DNA of 18,443 nt from Egerieenecus sp048201975 (GCA_048201975.1 DBFBGQ010000162.1:1-18443), one strand, 5' to 3'. Shown: positions 7,154 to 14,429, counted from the first letter of the stretch. The notes: a model not told the origin generated them from the letters alone. Translations and numbers: made by a program.

Positions 7154-8326
7154 TTATACAAAGAGCTGCAGGCTGGCGGGGGTATGCAGGCGGCCGTAGA
7201 TATAATCATAGAAGCGGGGCATATCCTGGGGCTCCACCCGGTCCAGCACGTTGCGCAGGGCCTGGTCTCCACGCCAGTAGCTCCAGATCAGCGCCGCGCG
7301 GGAGGGATCCCGAACAAAGGCCAGGCGGCTCTTGATGGCGCCGGGGCCGCCCAGCAGCGGCCATTGCGCCATGCTGGCGCGAATCTGATCCTCGCTCCAG
7401 TGCAGCACGTTCAGCTGGTAGGAGGAAAGTGTGCCCATGGCGGACTTGATGTCGCTGAGCACGGAGAAAATGCGGTCGTCATCCGTGTCCTCCCAGCCGA
7501 TGAAGCGTCCGCCCATGTCCGCGATGCCCTCAAAGGTGGAGGAGGAAGAATGGTTGCACACGCTCAGCAGGCCGTCCGCCGCCGCCAGACCCTGCTCCCA
7601 GAGCACCTTGCGCATGGTGAACTGCATGTAGTGCCCCGGATACGCCTCGTGACACACCAGGTGCTTGAGGGCCTGCAGCGTATACGCGGGCTCAATGTTG
7701 ACAATCACCCGGAGATGATCGTAGTCGCTGCGGGCGCTAAAGGGACCACCGCACTCGGTGACGCAATGGTAATGCGCCTCGGGCAATGGCAGGAAACGGC
7801 CGGTGAGCTCCCGGGCGGTGAGCATCAGCTCATCCATGGTGGATTGCACCTGGTCCGCGGCGACGCGGTTTTCCGCTTCCCACTTGGCGGTGTTTTCCTG
7901 GAGCGTGCCGCTGTAGCCCCGCTGGGTGAACAGCTGCTGCAGCGTGGCGCAGCGCTCCTCCAGGTAGGCCTGGCTCACCGGGGCGCAATCCGCGTGAAGG
8001 AACAGCCCCACCTGGTCGGTGAGCTTGGGCAGCTGTCCCTGGCTGAAGGCGCAGAAGCTGTCCAGGGAGACGCATGCCTGCAGGTAGTACAACCGGCGGT
8101 CCGGCTCGGGGAGGGAGAAGGACTTCTTGGCCAGCTCCGCCAGGGCGGCCCGGGCCTGCGCATAGTCCTCAAAGGATGCTACATTTTTCCAACCCATGTT
8201 GATGACCACCAGGCCGTCCATGTCGTCCTGAGCGTTGCGCAGGCGGCGGTCCAGGGCGTCGATCCCCAGGGTAACGGTGGCCAGCTCCTCGCCGAAGCGA
8301 AGGCTCTCGTCGCTCAATCTGGTCAT
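7154..8326 (-). CDS. DUF885-like zinc metallopeptidase, paralogue 2
   Basis: A 390-residue protein with the DUF885-family zinc motif HEAYPGHYMQ (H226, E227, H232) and, 34 residues later, EGIADMG with E266 as probable third ligand: a gluzincin-like arrangement. It is shorter than most DUF885 proteins I know (over 500 residues). No signal peptide or membrane helix is evident, so it probably acts in the cytoplasm. The start at 8326 is chosen over an in-frame TTG at 8347: AAAGGAAG is well placed for the ATG, and the paralogue's N-terminus (LSDATLRLSE) aligns with LSDESLRFGE here. It is clearly homologous along its full length to the protein at 9552-10730, sharing GYIYGRLHT/DYIYGRLHT and a final LQLF. 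Amide or peptide bond hydrolysis is a family-level inference; the substrate is unknown. Confidence 0.75.
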   Translation of the reverse strand: MTRLSDESLRFGEELATVTLGIDALDRRLRNAQDDMDGLVVINMGWKNVASFEDYAQARAALAELAKKSFSLPEPDRRLYYLQACVSLDSFCAFSQGQLPKLTDQVGLFLHADCAPVSQAYLEERCATLQQLFTQRGYSGTLQENTAKWEAENRVAADQVQSTMDELMLTARELTGRFLPLPEAHYHCVTECGGPFSARSDYDHLRVIVNIEPAYTLQALKHLVCHEAYPGHYMQFTMRKVLWEQGLAAADGLLSVCNHSSSSTFEGIADMGGRFIGWEDTDDDRIFSVLSDIKSAMGTLSSYQLNVLHWSEDQIRASMAQWPLLGGPGAIKSRLAFVRDPSRAALIWSYWRGDQALRNVLDRVEPQDMPRFYDYIYGRLHTPASLQLFV

Positions 8327-8356
8327 AAGGTTCGCTTCCTTTCTCAATGGTAAGGT

Positions 8357-9532
8357 TCACAGGGTCCAAAGCTCTTTTTGCGGGATATAAAGGAATTCTC
8401 CGCCATGCTCGGTCAGGCGCACCATGTCCTCAATGGCCACTACGCCTCGGGAGGTATCCGCGAAGAATTCCAGGGTAAATACGTTGCCGGCCTCCAGCTT
8501 GCGGGCGGGCAGATCCCCCAGCACCGCGGAATCGGGGCAGAGCTGGAAGCATCCATCGTGAAGGGCGCGGCCCACCGCATGCCCGCTGCCGCGGCCGTAG
8601 GTGAAGCCGTTCCTTGCCATGATCTCCCGCGCCATGGCGTCCACCTGCCGCCCCTCCATGCCCGGGCGCATGTTCACCCGCACATGCTCGATCACGTCCC
8701 GGACGGTGTCAAAGGCATGCTGGACCTCCGGAGGCACGGTGGTTTCGCCGGGGGCGAAAACGTACCAGGTGCGCTGGAAATCCGTGGCATAGCCGTTCTT
8801 CTTGGCGCCGAAGCTCAGGTGGAAGGTATCGCCAGGCTGAATGGGGTTGTTGCCCGGCCGCACCAGTCCCTGGTTGCTCCGGGCCCCCGCGTGGACCAGC
8901 GGGCAACACCCCATGTCCCAGGAGCCGGTCATGTCGTGCTCCTTCATGAATGCCTGGCAGAAATCGTAGACCTCGCCCTCGGTCATGCCGATGTGCAGGC
9001 GGGCCTTCAGCTCGTCGCAGGCCTGGTTCAGCAACTGAAGCACCTGGGTTTGCAGCGCGATTTCTTCGGGGATTTTCCGGCCCCGCACGGCGCGGATGAC
9101 CTGGCCGAGGCTCAGGCGGCCCGCATAGGGCGTGCCCTCCAGGGCGCGGAGCAGGCGCAGATACAGCCCCGTGGTCAGCCCGTCGGTGAGGGCGTCGTGG
9201 AGATCCGCGTTGATGTCGATGACGTTGGGATCGATTTCCGCTATGGTCTGACGGAGCAGCTGATCAAAGTCGTCGCCGTAGCCGGTGACCTGGTCAAAGC
9301 AGCCGGTGGCCTCCACCCCGGAAACATCCTGCCGCCGCACCAGCGCAAGACGTTTTCCCGTCCGGGTGAAAAAGAACGCCGAAACGCCCATCACGTTGCC
9401 TTCAAACACCAGGCGCAGGCCCGGATCACATACATCCACCGTTTCCCGCCCCATCAGCAGCCATAGGTCGATTTGCTTCTCTTCCAGAATTTGCCGGACC
9501 TGGGCCTGTTTCTTTGCATAAAGTGCTTGCAT
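8357..9532 (-). CDS. M24/creatinase-family (Xaa-Pro peptidase-like) protein with an altered metal site
   Basis: A pita-bread-fold protein of 391 residues with an N-terminal creatinase-type domain and a C-terminal M24 domain. Ligands expected from aminopeptidase P are D, D, H, E, E. I see D251 (TDFQRTW), H318 (GSGHAVG, with the usual second His 7 residues on, H325), E355 (FTLEFF) and E368 (AIEDMV). The position 11 residues before D251, normally the first Asp, is S240 (HLSFGA). This implies a one-metal or metal-free site, as in creatinase or ectoine-hydrolase relatives, so it may hydrolyse a small amide or amidine rather than peptides. GAGGAG at 9541-9546 serves its ATG at 9532, 19 nt after the previous stop. 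It lies between the two DUF885-like paralogues in one operon. Confidence 0.85.
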   Translation of the reverse strand: MQALYAKKQAQVRQILEEKQIDLWLLMGRETVDVCDPGLRLVFEGNVMGVSAFFFTRTGKRLALVRRQDVSGVEATGCFDQVTGYGDDFDQLLRQTIAEIDPNVIDINADLHDALTDGLTTGLYLRLLRALEGTPYAGRLSLGQVIRAVRGRKIPEEIALQTQVLQLLNQACDELKARLHIGMTEGEVYDFCQAFMKEHDMTGSWDMGCCPLVHAGARSNQGLVRPGNNPIQPGDTFHLSFGAKKNGYATDFQRTWYVFAPGETTVPPEVQHAFDTVRDVIEHVRVNMRPGMEGRQVDAMAREIMARNGFTYGRGSGHAVGRALHDGCFQLCPDSAVLGDLPARKLEAGNVFTLEFFADTSRGVVAIEDMVRLTEHGGEFLYIPQKELWTL

Positions 9533-9551
9533 GTGCGCGCCTCCTCATCAA

Positions 9552-10730
9552 TCAGGCAAAGAGCTGCAGGCTCTGCACCGTGTGCAGCCGCCCATAAATG
9601 TAGCCGAAGAACCGGCTTCGATCTTCCGGAGCCACCCGGTTCCACACGGGGAATACTCCTTCGTCCCCCCGCCAATAGCTGAAGATCAGCGCGGCCCGGG
9701 CAGGGTCCTGAATAAACTTGATCCGATTGGCCACCCAGCCTTCGCCGCCGCCGGGCGCGTTCTCCCGCAGGAAATCTTCCACCCGGCTGCTCTCCCAGCC
9801 CAGGGTATGCAGCCGGTAGGAGGCCGCTGTGGCCAGCGCCGCCTGAATGGTGGAAACCAGCTCGTTGGCCCGGTCGTCCAGCCCGTCTTCCCAGCCCAGG
9901 AAGGCAATGCCCGCGTCCGCAATGCCCTCGAAGGTGCAGGAGGAGGAGTGGTTGCACACGCTGAGGACGCCGTCCAGGCCGCCTGCGCCCTGTTCCCAGG
10001 CCTGGCGGCGCAGGGTGAACTGCATAAAGTGGCCTGGGTATACCTCGTGACACACCAGGTGCTTGAGCTTTTGCCGGGTGAGGATGGGATCGATGTTGAT
10101 TAGCACCCGGCGGTGGGCGAAGTCGCTGCTGGCGTTGTAGGGCACGCCCCGCACGGTTTCGCAGCGATAGAAATCGTTCTCCGGCAGGGGCAGAATCTGC
10201 CCGCAGATTTCCCGAGCCTGGGCCATCATGGCGTTCATGGTGTCCTGGACCTCGTCGGCGGGCACCAGGTTCTTGGCTTCCCAGGCGGCGATTTGCTCCT
10301 TGATGCTGCCGGTGTAGCCCAGTTCCGTCAGCATGGCGCGGAGCTCCTGATAGTAGCGGTCCAGCTGGGCTTGGCTGGCCGGCGCCGGGTCCGCGTGGAG
10401 AAACAGGCTGATCTGGTCGCTCATGCGGGGCAGCTTGCCCAGCCGCCAGGCGCAGAAGGACCACAGGGAGGTGCACGCCTGGGCGTAGTACAGCCGCCGG
10501 TCAGGCTCTGGCAGAGTCAGCGCCTGCTGAGCGAGCCCGGCTAGGCACGCCTGCGCCTCTTCGTAGGAGGTAAAGGGCGTGGGGGAAACCTCCGCCATTT
10601 CCACCACCACCAGACCATCCCGCTGGCTGGAAGCGCCGCTCTCGCGGCGGTACAGGGCATCAATGCCCATGGTGGCATGGGCGACCTTTTCGGATAGGCG
10701 CAGGGTTGCATCGCTTAAGCATGGAAACAT
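9552..10730 (-). CDS. DUF885-like zinc metallopeptidase, paralogue 1 (first gene of the operon)
   Basis: A 392-residue protein with HEVYPGHFMQ (H228, E229, H234) and EGIADAG with E268, at the same 34-residue spacing as its paralogue at 7154-8326. Both share blocks such as LPEPDRRLYY, LFLHAD, LKHLVCHE, SVCNHSSS and SYWRGD. The two have diverged enough to suggest different substrates rather than a recent duplication. AGGAGG at 10739-10744 lies 8 nt before the ATG at 10730. No export signal is visible. It leads the operon behind the TTGACT/TATACT promoter. The probable activity is zinc-dependent hydrolysis of a peptide or amide; this is family inference and the family itself is poorly characterised. 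Confidence 0.75.
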   Translation of the reverse strand: MFPCLSDATLRLSEKVAHATMGIDALYRRESGASSQRDGLVVVEMAEVSPTPFTSYEEAQACLAGLAQQALTLPEPDRRLYYAQACTSLWSFCAWRLGKLPRMSDQISLFLHADPAPASQAQLDRYYQELRAMLTELGYTGSIKEQIAAWEAKNLVPADEVQDTMNAMMAQAREICGQILPLPENDFYRCETVRGVPYNASSDFAHRRVLINIDPILTRQKLKHLVCHEVYPGHFMQFTLRRQAWEQGAGGLDGVLSVCNHSSSCTFEGIADAGIAFLGWEDGLDDRANELVSTIQAALATAASYRLHTLGWESSRVEDFLRENAPGGGEGWVANRIKFIQDPARAALIFSYWRGDEGVFPVWNRVAPEDRSRFFGYIYGRLHTVQSLQLFA

Positions 10731-10751
10731 GGGGGACGCCTCCTATATCCG

Positions 10752-10774
10752 TTGCAATCATATAGCCATTGCAA
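10752..10774. repeat. Inverted repeat TTGCAAT-N9-ATTGCAA
   Basis: A perfect 7-bp inverted repeat (10752-10758 with 10768-10774) lies just downstream of the predicted start point (about 10778) of the minus-strand operon. It could be an operator for the adjacent LacI-family regulator or a 5'-UTR stem-loop. TTGCAA or close variants recur in this intergenic region, at 10863 and around 10904-10920. Confidence 0.5.
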
Positions 10775-10784
10775 GCTTAAGGCA

Positions 10785-10812
10785 AGTATAGCAGATCCTG
10801 CAATGAAGTCAA
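10785..10812 (-). promoter_or_regulatory. Promoter of the minus-strand peptidase/aminotransferase operon
   Basis: Read on the minus strand: -35 TTGACT at 10812-10807, a 16-nt spacer, -10 TATACT at 10790-10785. The start point should be near 10778, giving a leader of about 48 nt. The direct-repeat element at 10813-10831 abuts the -35 box with no gap, a usual place for an activator. Confidence 0.65.
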
Positions 10813-10849
10813 TGTGAAAAAACATGAGAAATACAGAAAAATGCAGGAT
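10795..10849. repeat. Inverted repeat ATCCTGCA ... TGCAGGAT bracketing the promoter
   Basis: Perfect 8-bp arms at 10795-10802 and 10842-10849, 39 nt apart, enclose the -35 box and the direct-repeat element of the minus-strand operon. It may be a pair of operator half-sites or chance; an 8-bp match over this span is not strong alone. Confidence 0.3.
10813..10831 (+). promoter_or_regulatory. Direct-repeat regulatory element, variant copy 1
   Basis: TGTGAAAAAACATGAGAAA matches the 19-bp element found identically at 12019-12037 and 14389-14407 at 15 of 19 positions. It directly abuts the -35 box of the minus-strand operon. Confidence 0.5.
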
Positions 10850-10874
10850 TTAAATGTAAAAGTTGCAAAAAACC

Positions 10875-10903
10875 TTTACGGATTCTGAAAAACGTGGTAT
10901 TCT
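10875..10903 (+). promoter_or_regulatory. Candidate promoter of the LacI-family regulator gene
   Basis: TTTACG (10875-10880), a 17-nt spacer and TATTCT (10898-10903) each match the sigma-A consensus at 4 of 6 positions. The palindrome CATGAATCATG (10907-10917) lies over the predicted start point and could be an autoregulatory operator. The assignment is weak. Confidence 0.3.
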
Positions 10904-10906
10904 TGC

Positions 10907-10917
10907 CATGAATCATG
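10907..10917. promoter_or_regulatory. Palindrome CATGAATCATG, possible LacI-type operator
   Basis: A perfect 11-bp palindrome with a central A, flanked by TTGC on the left and CAA on the right, so the outer bases are also nearly symmetric. It sits between the candidate promoter and the start of the LacI-family gene. LacI-family proteins usually bind palindromes and often repress their own genes. Confidence 0.3.
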
Positions 10918-10937
10918 CAAATTTATCGTAAGCGGAA

Positions 10938-10956
10938 TCCGAGAAAATGTGAAAAA
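10938..10956 (+). promoter_or_regulatory. Direct-repeat regulatory element, variant copy 2
   Basis: TCCGAGAAAATGTGAAAAA matches the 19-bp element at 15 of 19 positions. It lies in the leader of the LacI-family gene, downstream of the candidate promoter, where a bound protein would block rather than activate transcription. Confidence 0.4.
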
Positions 10957-10999
10957 AGCGGAGCGGATCGGTGCGCTCCGCCATGGGGGACGGAGCATC

Positions 11000-12013
11000 A
11001 TGAGAGCGACCTTGAAACAGCTGGCAGAGCGCACGGGGCTGTCCATTTCCACGGTGTCCCGGGTGGTGACGGGGAAAGGATACGTTTCCGCAGAGTCCCG
11101 GAGGATGGTGGAGGAGGCGGTCAAGGCCCTGGACTATACCCCGCAGGAGCGCCGGCCGGTTTCCCTGAAGGATCATGACAACCTGGTCATGGTGATGATC
11201 GGCGGCATTCGCTCCACGCCCTGCTCCGCGCTGCTGGAAACACTGGTGCAGGAGCTGGAAAAGAAGAACAAGCAGCCCTACGTGGCCGTGACCTCCTTTT
11301 CCCCGGAGCGGGAGCGGGCGTATCTTCGCTTTGCGGCGGAAAACCATTTCTTTGGCGTGATTGCCCTGGCCATTATCGACGACCCGCAGACGGTGGAAAT
11401 GCTGAGGCATTTTCCGTGCCCGGTGGTGCTGGTGGATAGCTTTCTTCCGGCGCTGGACCTGGACTCCCTGTGCCCGGATTACTATAAAATGGGCTTCCAG
11501 GCGGCGGAGTACCTCATTGCCCGCGGCCACCGGCGCATTGCCTTCATCGGCGGCATGGAGGATTCCTCCATCACCCAGGACAAGAAGGTGGGCTTTGAGG
11601 ACTGCATGCACTCCCATGGCCTGGAGGTCCCCCAGGGAAGCGTGCTCTATGCGGGCATCATGATCTATGAAAACGGGCGGGACGTGGCCCGGCGCATCCT
11701 GGACATGCGCCCGATGCCCACGGCCATCGTTTCCTCCAACGACCTGTCCGTGGGCATACTCAACGAGCTTTTTGCCCAGGGCGTCCGCGTGCCGGAGGAT
11801 ATGAGCCTGTTCACCTGCGAGGATTCCGAGTTGGCGGAGCGCTGCCATGTGCCCTTGACGGCGGTGGGGGTGGAAATGGAGCGCATGAGCGCGGACTCCG
11901 TGAAGGCGCTGTTCCGGCGGCAGCGCCATCCCAACGCCCCCAGATGCCTTTACAGCTACAACCCCACCCTGCGGGAACGGCACAGCGTAACCGGACCCCG
12001 GGCGGATGTCTGA
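11000..12013 (+). CDS. LacI/GalR-family transcriptional regulator
   Basis: A 337-residue one-component regulator. Residues 3-25 form the LacI helix-turn-helix (TLKQLAERTGLSISTVSRVVTG), followed by the hinge and a periplasmic-binding-protein-like sensor domain (SNDLSVGIL is the usual second-lobe signature). The start at 11000 is chosen because MRATLKQLAE is a canonical family N-terminus and GGAG lies just upstream; a GTG at 10949 would add 17 unlikely residues. It is transcribed away from the peptidase operon and upstream of the two dehydrogenase genes, so it most likely governs both. Within the recognition helix the Tyr-Gln pair of E. coli LacI is Ile-Ser, but the following TVSRVV is retained. 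Whether it binds the TGTGAGAA repeats, the palindromes, or both is not known. The effector is unknown. Confidence 0.92.
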   Translation: MRATLKQLAERTGLSISTVSRVVTGKGYVSAESRRMVEEAVKALDYTPQERRPVSLKDHDNLVMVMIGGIRSTPCSALLETLVQELEKKNKQPYVAVTSFSPERERAYLRFAAENHFFGVIALAIIDDPQTVEMLRHFPCPVVLVDSFLPALDLDSLCPDYYKMGFQAAEYLIARGHRRIAFIGGMEDSSITQDKKVGFEDCMHSHGLEVPQGSVLYAGIMIYENGRDVARRILDMRPMPTAIVSSNDLSVGILNELFAQGVRVPEDMSLFTCEDSELAERCHVPLTAVGVEMERMSADSVKALFRRQRHPNAPRCLYSYNPTLRERHSVTGPRADV

Positions 12014-12018
12014 CATGA

Positions 12019-12037
12019 TGTGAGAAAATGTGAGAAT
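12019..12037 (+). promoter_or_regulatory. Direct-repeat regulatory element, exact copy A
   Basis: TGTGAGAAAATGTGAGAAT consists of two TGTGAGAA units on a 10-bp pitch. It begins 6 nt after the regulator's stop codon and ends 12 nt before the -35 box of the oxidoreductase gene. The identical 19 bases occur inverted at 14389-14407. Confidence 0.7.
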
Positions 12038-12049
12038 GCTGAAACTGAA

Positions 12050-12077
12050 TTGACAAATGCATTTTTGCGGATATAGT
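12050..12077 (+). promoter_or_regulatory. Promoter of the oxidoreductase/dehydrogenase genes
   Basis: -35 TTGACA (12050-12055), a 16-nt spacer, and -10 TATAGT (12072-12077), a strong sigma-A match. The spacer contains the perfect palindrome AAATGCATTT (12055-12064), a possible repressor site. The start point is near 12084. Confidence 0.7.
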
Positions 12078-12088
12078 GAATGGGTAGA

Positions 12089-12117
12089 ACCGCCCGCCTT
12101 CCCTGGTCGGGGGCGGT
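12089..12117 (+). other. Leader stem-loop ahead of the oxidoreductase gene
   Basis: ACCGCCC (12089-12095) pairs perfectly with GGGCGGT (12111-12117) close to the predicted 5' end of the mRNA. No T-run follows, so it is not a terminator; it may stabilise the transcript. I do not recognise a riboswitch class. Confidence 0.35.
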
Positions 12118-12148
12118 GGTGAAACGCGATGAAGGGAGCTTGATCTTT

Positions 12149-13342
12149 ATGAGTCAACAAAAAGTGCGCGTGGGCGTGATCGGCGCGGGCCGCTGGTCCT
12201 CACGGGCCCATATTCCTGGCTGGGTGCGCAGCGATCTGTGCGAATTGGTGTGCATCTGCGACGCGGACGGGGAGCTGGCCCAGGCCCGGGCGGAGCAGTT
12301 CGGCGTGGCGGAATGGTGCACCGACGCTGAGGCCATGATCTGCCGGGAGGACCTGGATGTGATCGACGTGTGCACCCGGGACGAGCACGGGGAGAGCCAC
12401 GAGCCCCTGACGGCCCTGGCCCTGGAAAAGGGCAAGCATGTGCTGGTGGAAAAGCCTGTGGCCCAGGACTTCCGCCGGGTGCGGGAGCTGGATGCCCTGG
12501 CCAAGTCCAAGGGCCTCAAAACCAAGGTGGGACTTACCTTCCGCTACGCCCCCGCGATTCAGTACATGTTTGACCTGGTGCGGGAGGGCAAGATCGGCAC
12601 ACCCTGGCTCTTTAACGGCTACGAGCAGAACAGCCAGTGGCTGAATCCTTGGTATCCCCAGGATAAGCGGCTGTTCAAGGAATATCCCCATCACCTGAAG
12701 AAGGTGGGCGAGGATCCCGATCCCCGGCAGATTGAGGTGGGGTCCCTGGAGGGATACGGCGCGCCCACCATTGATATCGGCCTGGAGCTGATTCAGGACG
12801 ATATTGAAAAGCTGGTGTGCACCATGGCCAACTTGGTGCCCGAGCGCCGCCGCTACAACGTGGACGACCATATGGAGCGCATCAACTGGGACGACGCGGA
12901 CATGTGGATTGCCAACTGCAAAAAGGGCGGGCTGTTCTCCATGCAGACCAGCTTTGTCACCGTGGGCAATTATCCCGGCATCTATGCCAACATCTACGGC
13001 TCCAAGGGCGCTCTGCGGGCAACCCTGGCCACCGATCCCGAAACCCTGCAAATGCAGAAGCTGGAATATGCCGACGGCTACGCCGATCCCAACGCCGACG
13101 CGGACGCGGTGAAGTTCCGGGAGCTGCCCATCCCCGAGAAGTACTGGAATCCCGGCCATCGCGCCGACGACGCCTGGGATACCGCCTTTTATGGCTGCCT
13201 GATTCAAAACTTCCTGGAGGAAATCGTCTCCGGCGGGGAGAAGAATGAAGGGAACTTCGCTCAGAGCGCCAGGGTCCAGGAGCTGATCAACGCCGCGGAG
13301 GCGTCCCATCGGCAGGAGAAGTGGATTCATCTGCCCCTGTGA
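12149..13342 (+). CDS. Gfo/Idh/MocA-family NAD(P)-dependent oxidoreductase
   Basis: A 397-residue dehydrogenase with an N-terminal Rossmann fold (GVIGAG at residues 9-14) and the family motif EKP at 101-103 (HVLVEKPVAQDF), whose lysine normally takes part in catalysis, followed by the alpha/beta substrate domain. Members oxidise or reduce sugars, inositols, aldoses or related polyols; some act on imines. The ATG at 12149 has AGGGAG upstream and gives the usual N-terminus; the frame opens earlier at 12080, but that would start within a few bases of the predicted transcription start. It is followed 35 nt later by a D-2-hydroxyacid dehydrogenase gene, probably in one transcript. The substrate cannot be named from the sequence. 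Confidence 0.9.
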   Translation: MSQQKVRVGVIGAGRWSSRAHIPGWVRSDLCELVCICDADGELAQARAEQFGVAEWCTDAEAMICREDLDVIDVCTRDEHGESHEPLTALALEKGKHVLVEKPVAQDFRRVRELDALAKSKGLKTKVGLTFRYAPAIQYMFDLVREGKIGTPWLFNGYEQNSQWLNPWYPQDKRLFKEYPHHLKKVGEDPDPRQIEVGSLEGYGAPTIDIGLELIQDDIEKLVCTMANLVPERRRYNVDDHMERINWDDADMWIANCKKGGLFSMQTSFVTVGNYPGIYANIYGSKGALRATLATDPETLQMQKLEYADGYADPNADADAVKFRELPIPEKYWNPGHRADDAWDTAFYGCLIQNFLEEIVSGGEKNEGNFAQSARVQELINAAEASHRQEKWIHLPL

Positions 13343-13377
13343 CCGCTGGCCAAGCAACGCAAAGGGAGGAAACCGTC

Positions 13378-14337
13378 ATGAAAATTGCTTTTCGCCACCT
13401 GCCTTTTACCCCGGCCCAGCGGGAGGAGCTGGACGCCCTGGCGCGCTCCGGCGGCTATGAAACCCTGTGGTGCCCCGAAGATCCCCTGCCGGAGGCGGCG
13501 GAACTGAAGGATTGCGAGGTGCTCATGGGGTATTTTCCCCCGGCGCTGCTGCGGCAGCTCCCGGCGCTGAAGTGGATGCAGATTCCTGCGGCGGGAGTGG
13601 ATAAGCTCTGCGGCGACATTTTTGCCCGGGAGGACGCGGTGCTGACCAACTGCTCCGGGGCCTTCGGCATCGCCATTGCAGAGTATATGATCACCGGGAT
13701 CCTGATGCTCATGCGCCTGATGCCGGACTATGCCAGCAATCAGCGGGAGCATGTGTGGCGATGCATGGGAAGCTGCCGCTCCATTTACGGCAGCACCGTC
13801 ACGGTGGTGGGCATGGGGGACATTGGCTCCCGCTTCGCCCACCTGGCCAAGGCCATGGGCGCTACCGTGCGGGGCGTGCGCCGCACGGCAGGGGAAAAGC
13901 CCGCGGATTTCGATGCTGTGTATACCTCCGAGCGCCTGGCCGAGGCCGTCCGGGATGTGGACGTGGTGGCCATGTGCCTGCCGGGTACCGCGGCCACACG
14001 GGGCATGCTGAGCCGGGCGTGCTTCGAGCAGATGAGCCCCCGGACCATCGTGGTCAACTGCGGCCGCGGCGTGACCGTGGACGAGGAGGCGATGATAGAC
14101 GCCCTGCGGGAGAAGCGGATTGCCGGCGCGGTGCTGGATGTGATGGCGGTGGAGCCCCTGCCCGCCGACAGCCCCCTGTGGGATATGGACCGGGTGATTC
14201 TCACCCCCCATATTTCCGGCCATGACGACGACCCGGTGAACTACCAGTGCATCTACCGCATTTTCCGGGAGAACCTGACCCGCTATCTGGCGGGGCAGCC
14301 CCTGGAGCATGTGGTGGACCGCAGCCGCGGCTATTGA
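13378..14337 (+). CDS. D-isomer-specific 2-hydroxyacid dehydrogenase
   Basis: A cytosolic NAD(P)H-dependent enzyme that interconverts a 2-hydroxy acid and a 2-keto acid; 319 residues, the usual length. The dinucleotide-binding motif GMGDIG is at 145-150. The catalytic triad of the family is complete: R230 in VNCGRG, E259 in DVMAVEPLP and H278 in LTPHISG. The ATG at 13378 has GGGAGG about 8 nt upstream; an in-frame ATG at 13321 overlaps the preceding gene and is less likely. In context it could make or use the keto acid that an aminotransferase also handles, linking it to the minus-strand operon. It is probably cotranscribed with the upstream oxidoreductase and ends at its own terminator. Confidence 0.93.
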   Translation: MKIAFRHLPFTPAQREELDALARSGGYETLWCPEDPLPEAAELKDCEVLMGYFPPALLRQLPALKWMQIPAAGVDKLCGDIFAREDAVLTNCSGAFGIAIAEYMITGILMLMRLMPDYASNQREHVWRCMGSCRSIYGSTVTVVGMGDIGSRFAHLAKAMGATVRGVRRTAGEKPADFDAVYTSERLAEAVRDVDVVAMCLPGTAATRGMLSRACFEQMSPRTIVVNCGRGVTVDEEAMIDALREKRIAGAVLDVMAVEPLPADSPLWDMDRVILTPHISGHDDDPVNYQCIYRIFRENLTRYLAGQPLEHVVDRSRGY

Positions 14338-14350
14338 CGCGCGGGAGCGG

Positions 14351-14385
14351 AAAATGCAGGCGTGCATGTGCAGGCCTGCATTTTT
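14351..14385 (+). terminator. Terminator after the hydroxyacid dehydrogenase gene
   Basis: AAAATGCAGGC (14351-14361) pairs perfectly with GCCTGCATTTT (14374-14384) around a 12-nt loop. The T-run at 14381-14385 forms the outer end of the stem and the tail. It lies 13 nt after the stop codon at 14337. Confidence 0.75.
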
Positions 14386-14388
14386 CAT

Positions 14389-14407
14389 ATTCTCACATTT
14401 TCTCACA
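14389..14407 (-). promoter_or_regulatory. Direct-repeat regulatory element, exact copy B
   Basis: The reverse complement of this stretch is identical over 19 bases to the element at 12019-12037. It starts 4 nt after the terminator T-run and ends 22 nt before the -35 box of the binding-protein gene. Confidence 0.7.
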
Positions 14408-14429
14408 AGTTTTTCCACTGTATTTTCCA

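Noticed and set aside
8327..8347. Upstream TTG start for the second DUF885-like protein
   Set aside because: The ribosome binding site AAAGGAAG fits the ATG at 8326, and the paralogue has no matching extension.
9454..10476. A 340-codon minus-strand frame overlapping the first DUF885-like gene
   Set aside because: It is a frame-shifted reading of the real gene on the same strand, Arg/Gly/Pro-rich, without a motif.
10949..10999. GTG start extending the LacI-family regulator by 17 residues
   Set aside because: Family proteins start just before the helix-turn-helix; the ATG at 11000 gives the canonical N-terminus and the extension overlaps a putative regulatory element.
12019..12037. Direct repeats considered as the beginning of a CRISPR or other repeat array
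   Set aside because: Only four dispersed copies exist, all in promoter regions, with no regular spacers.
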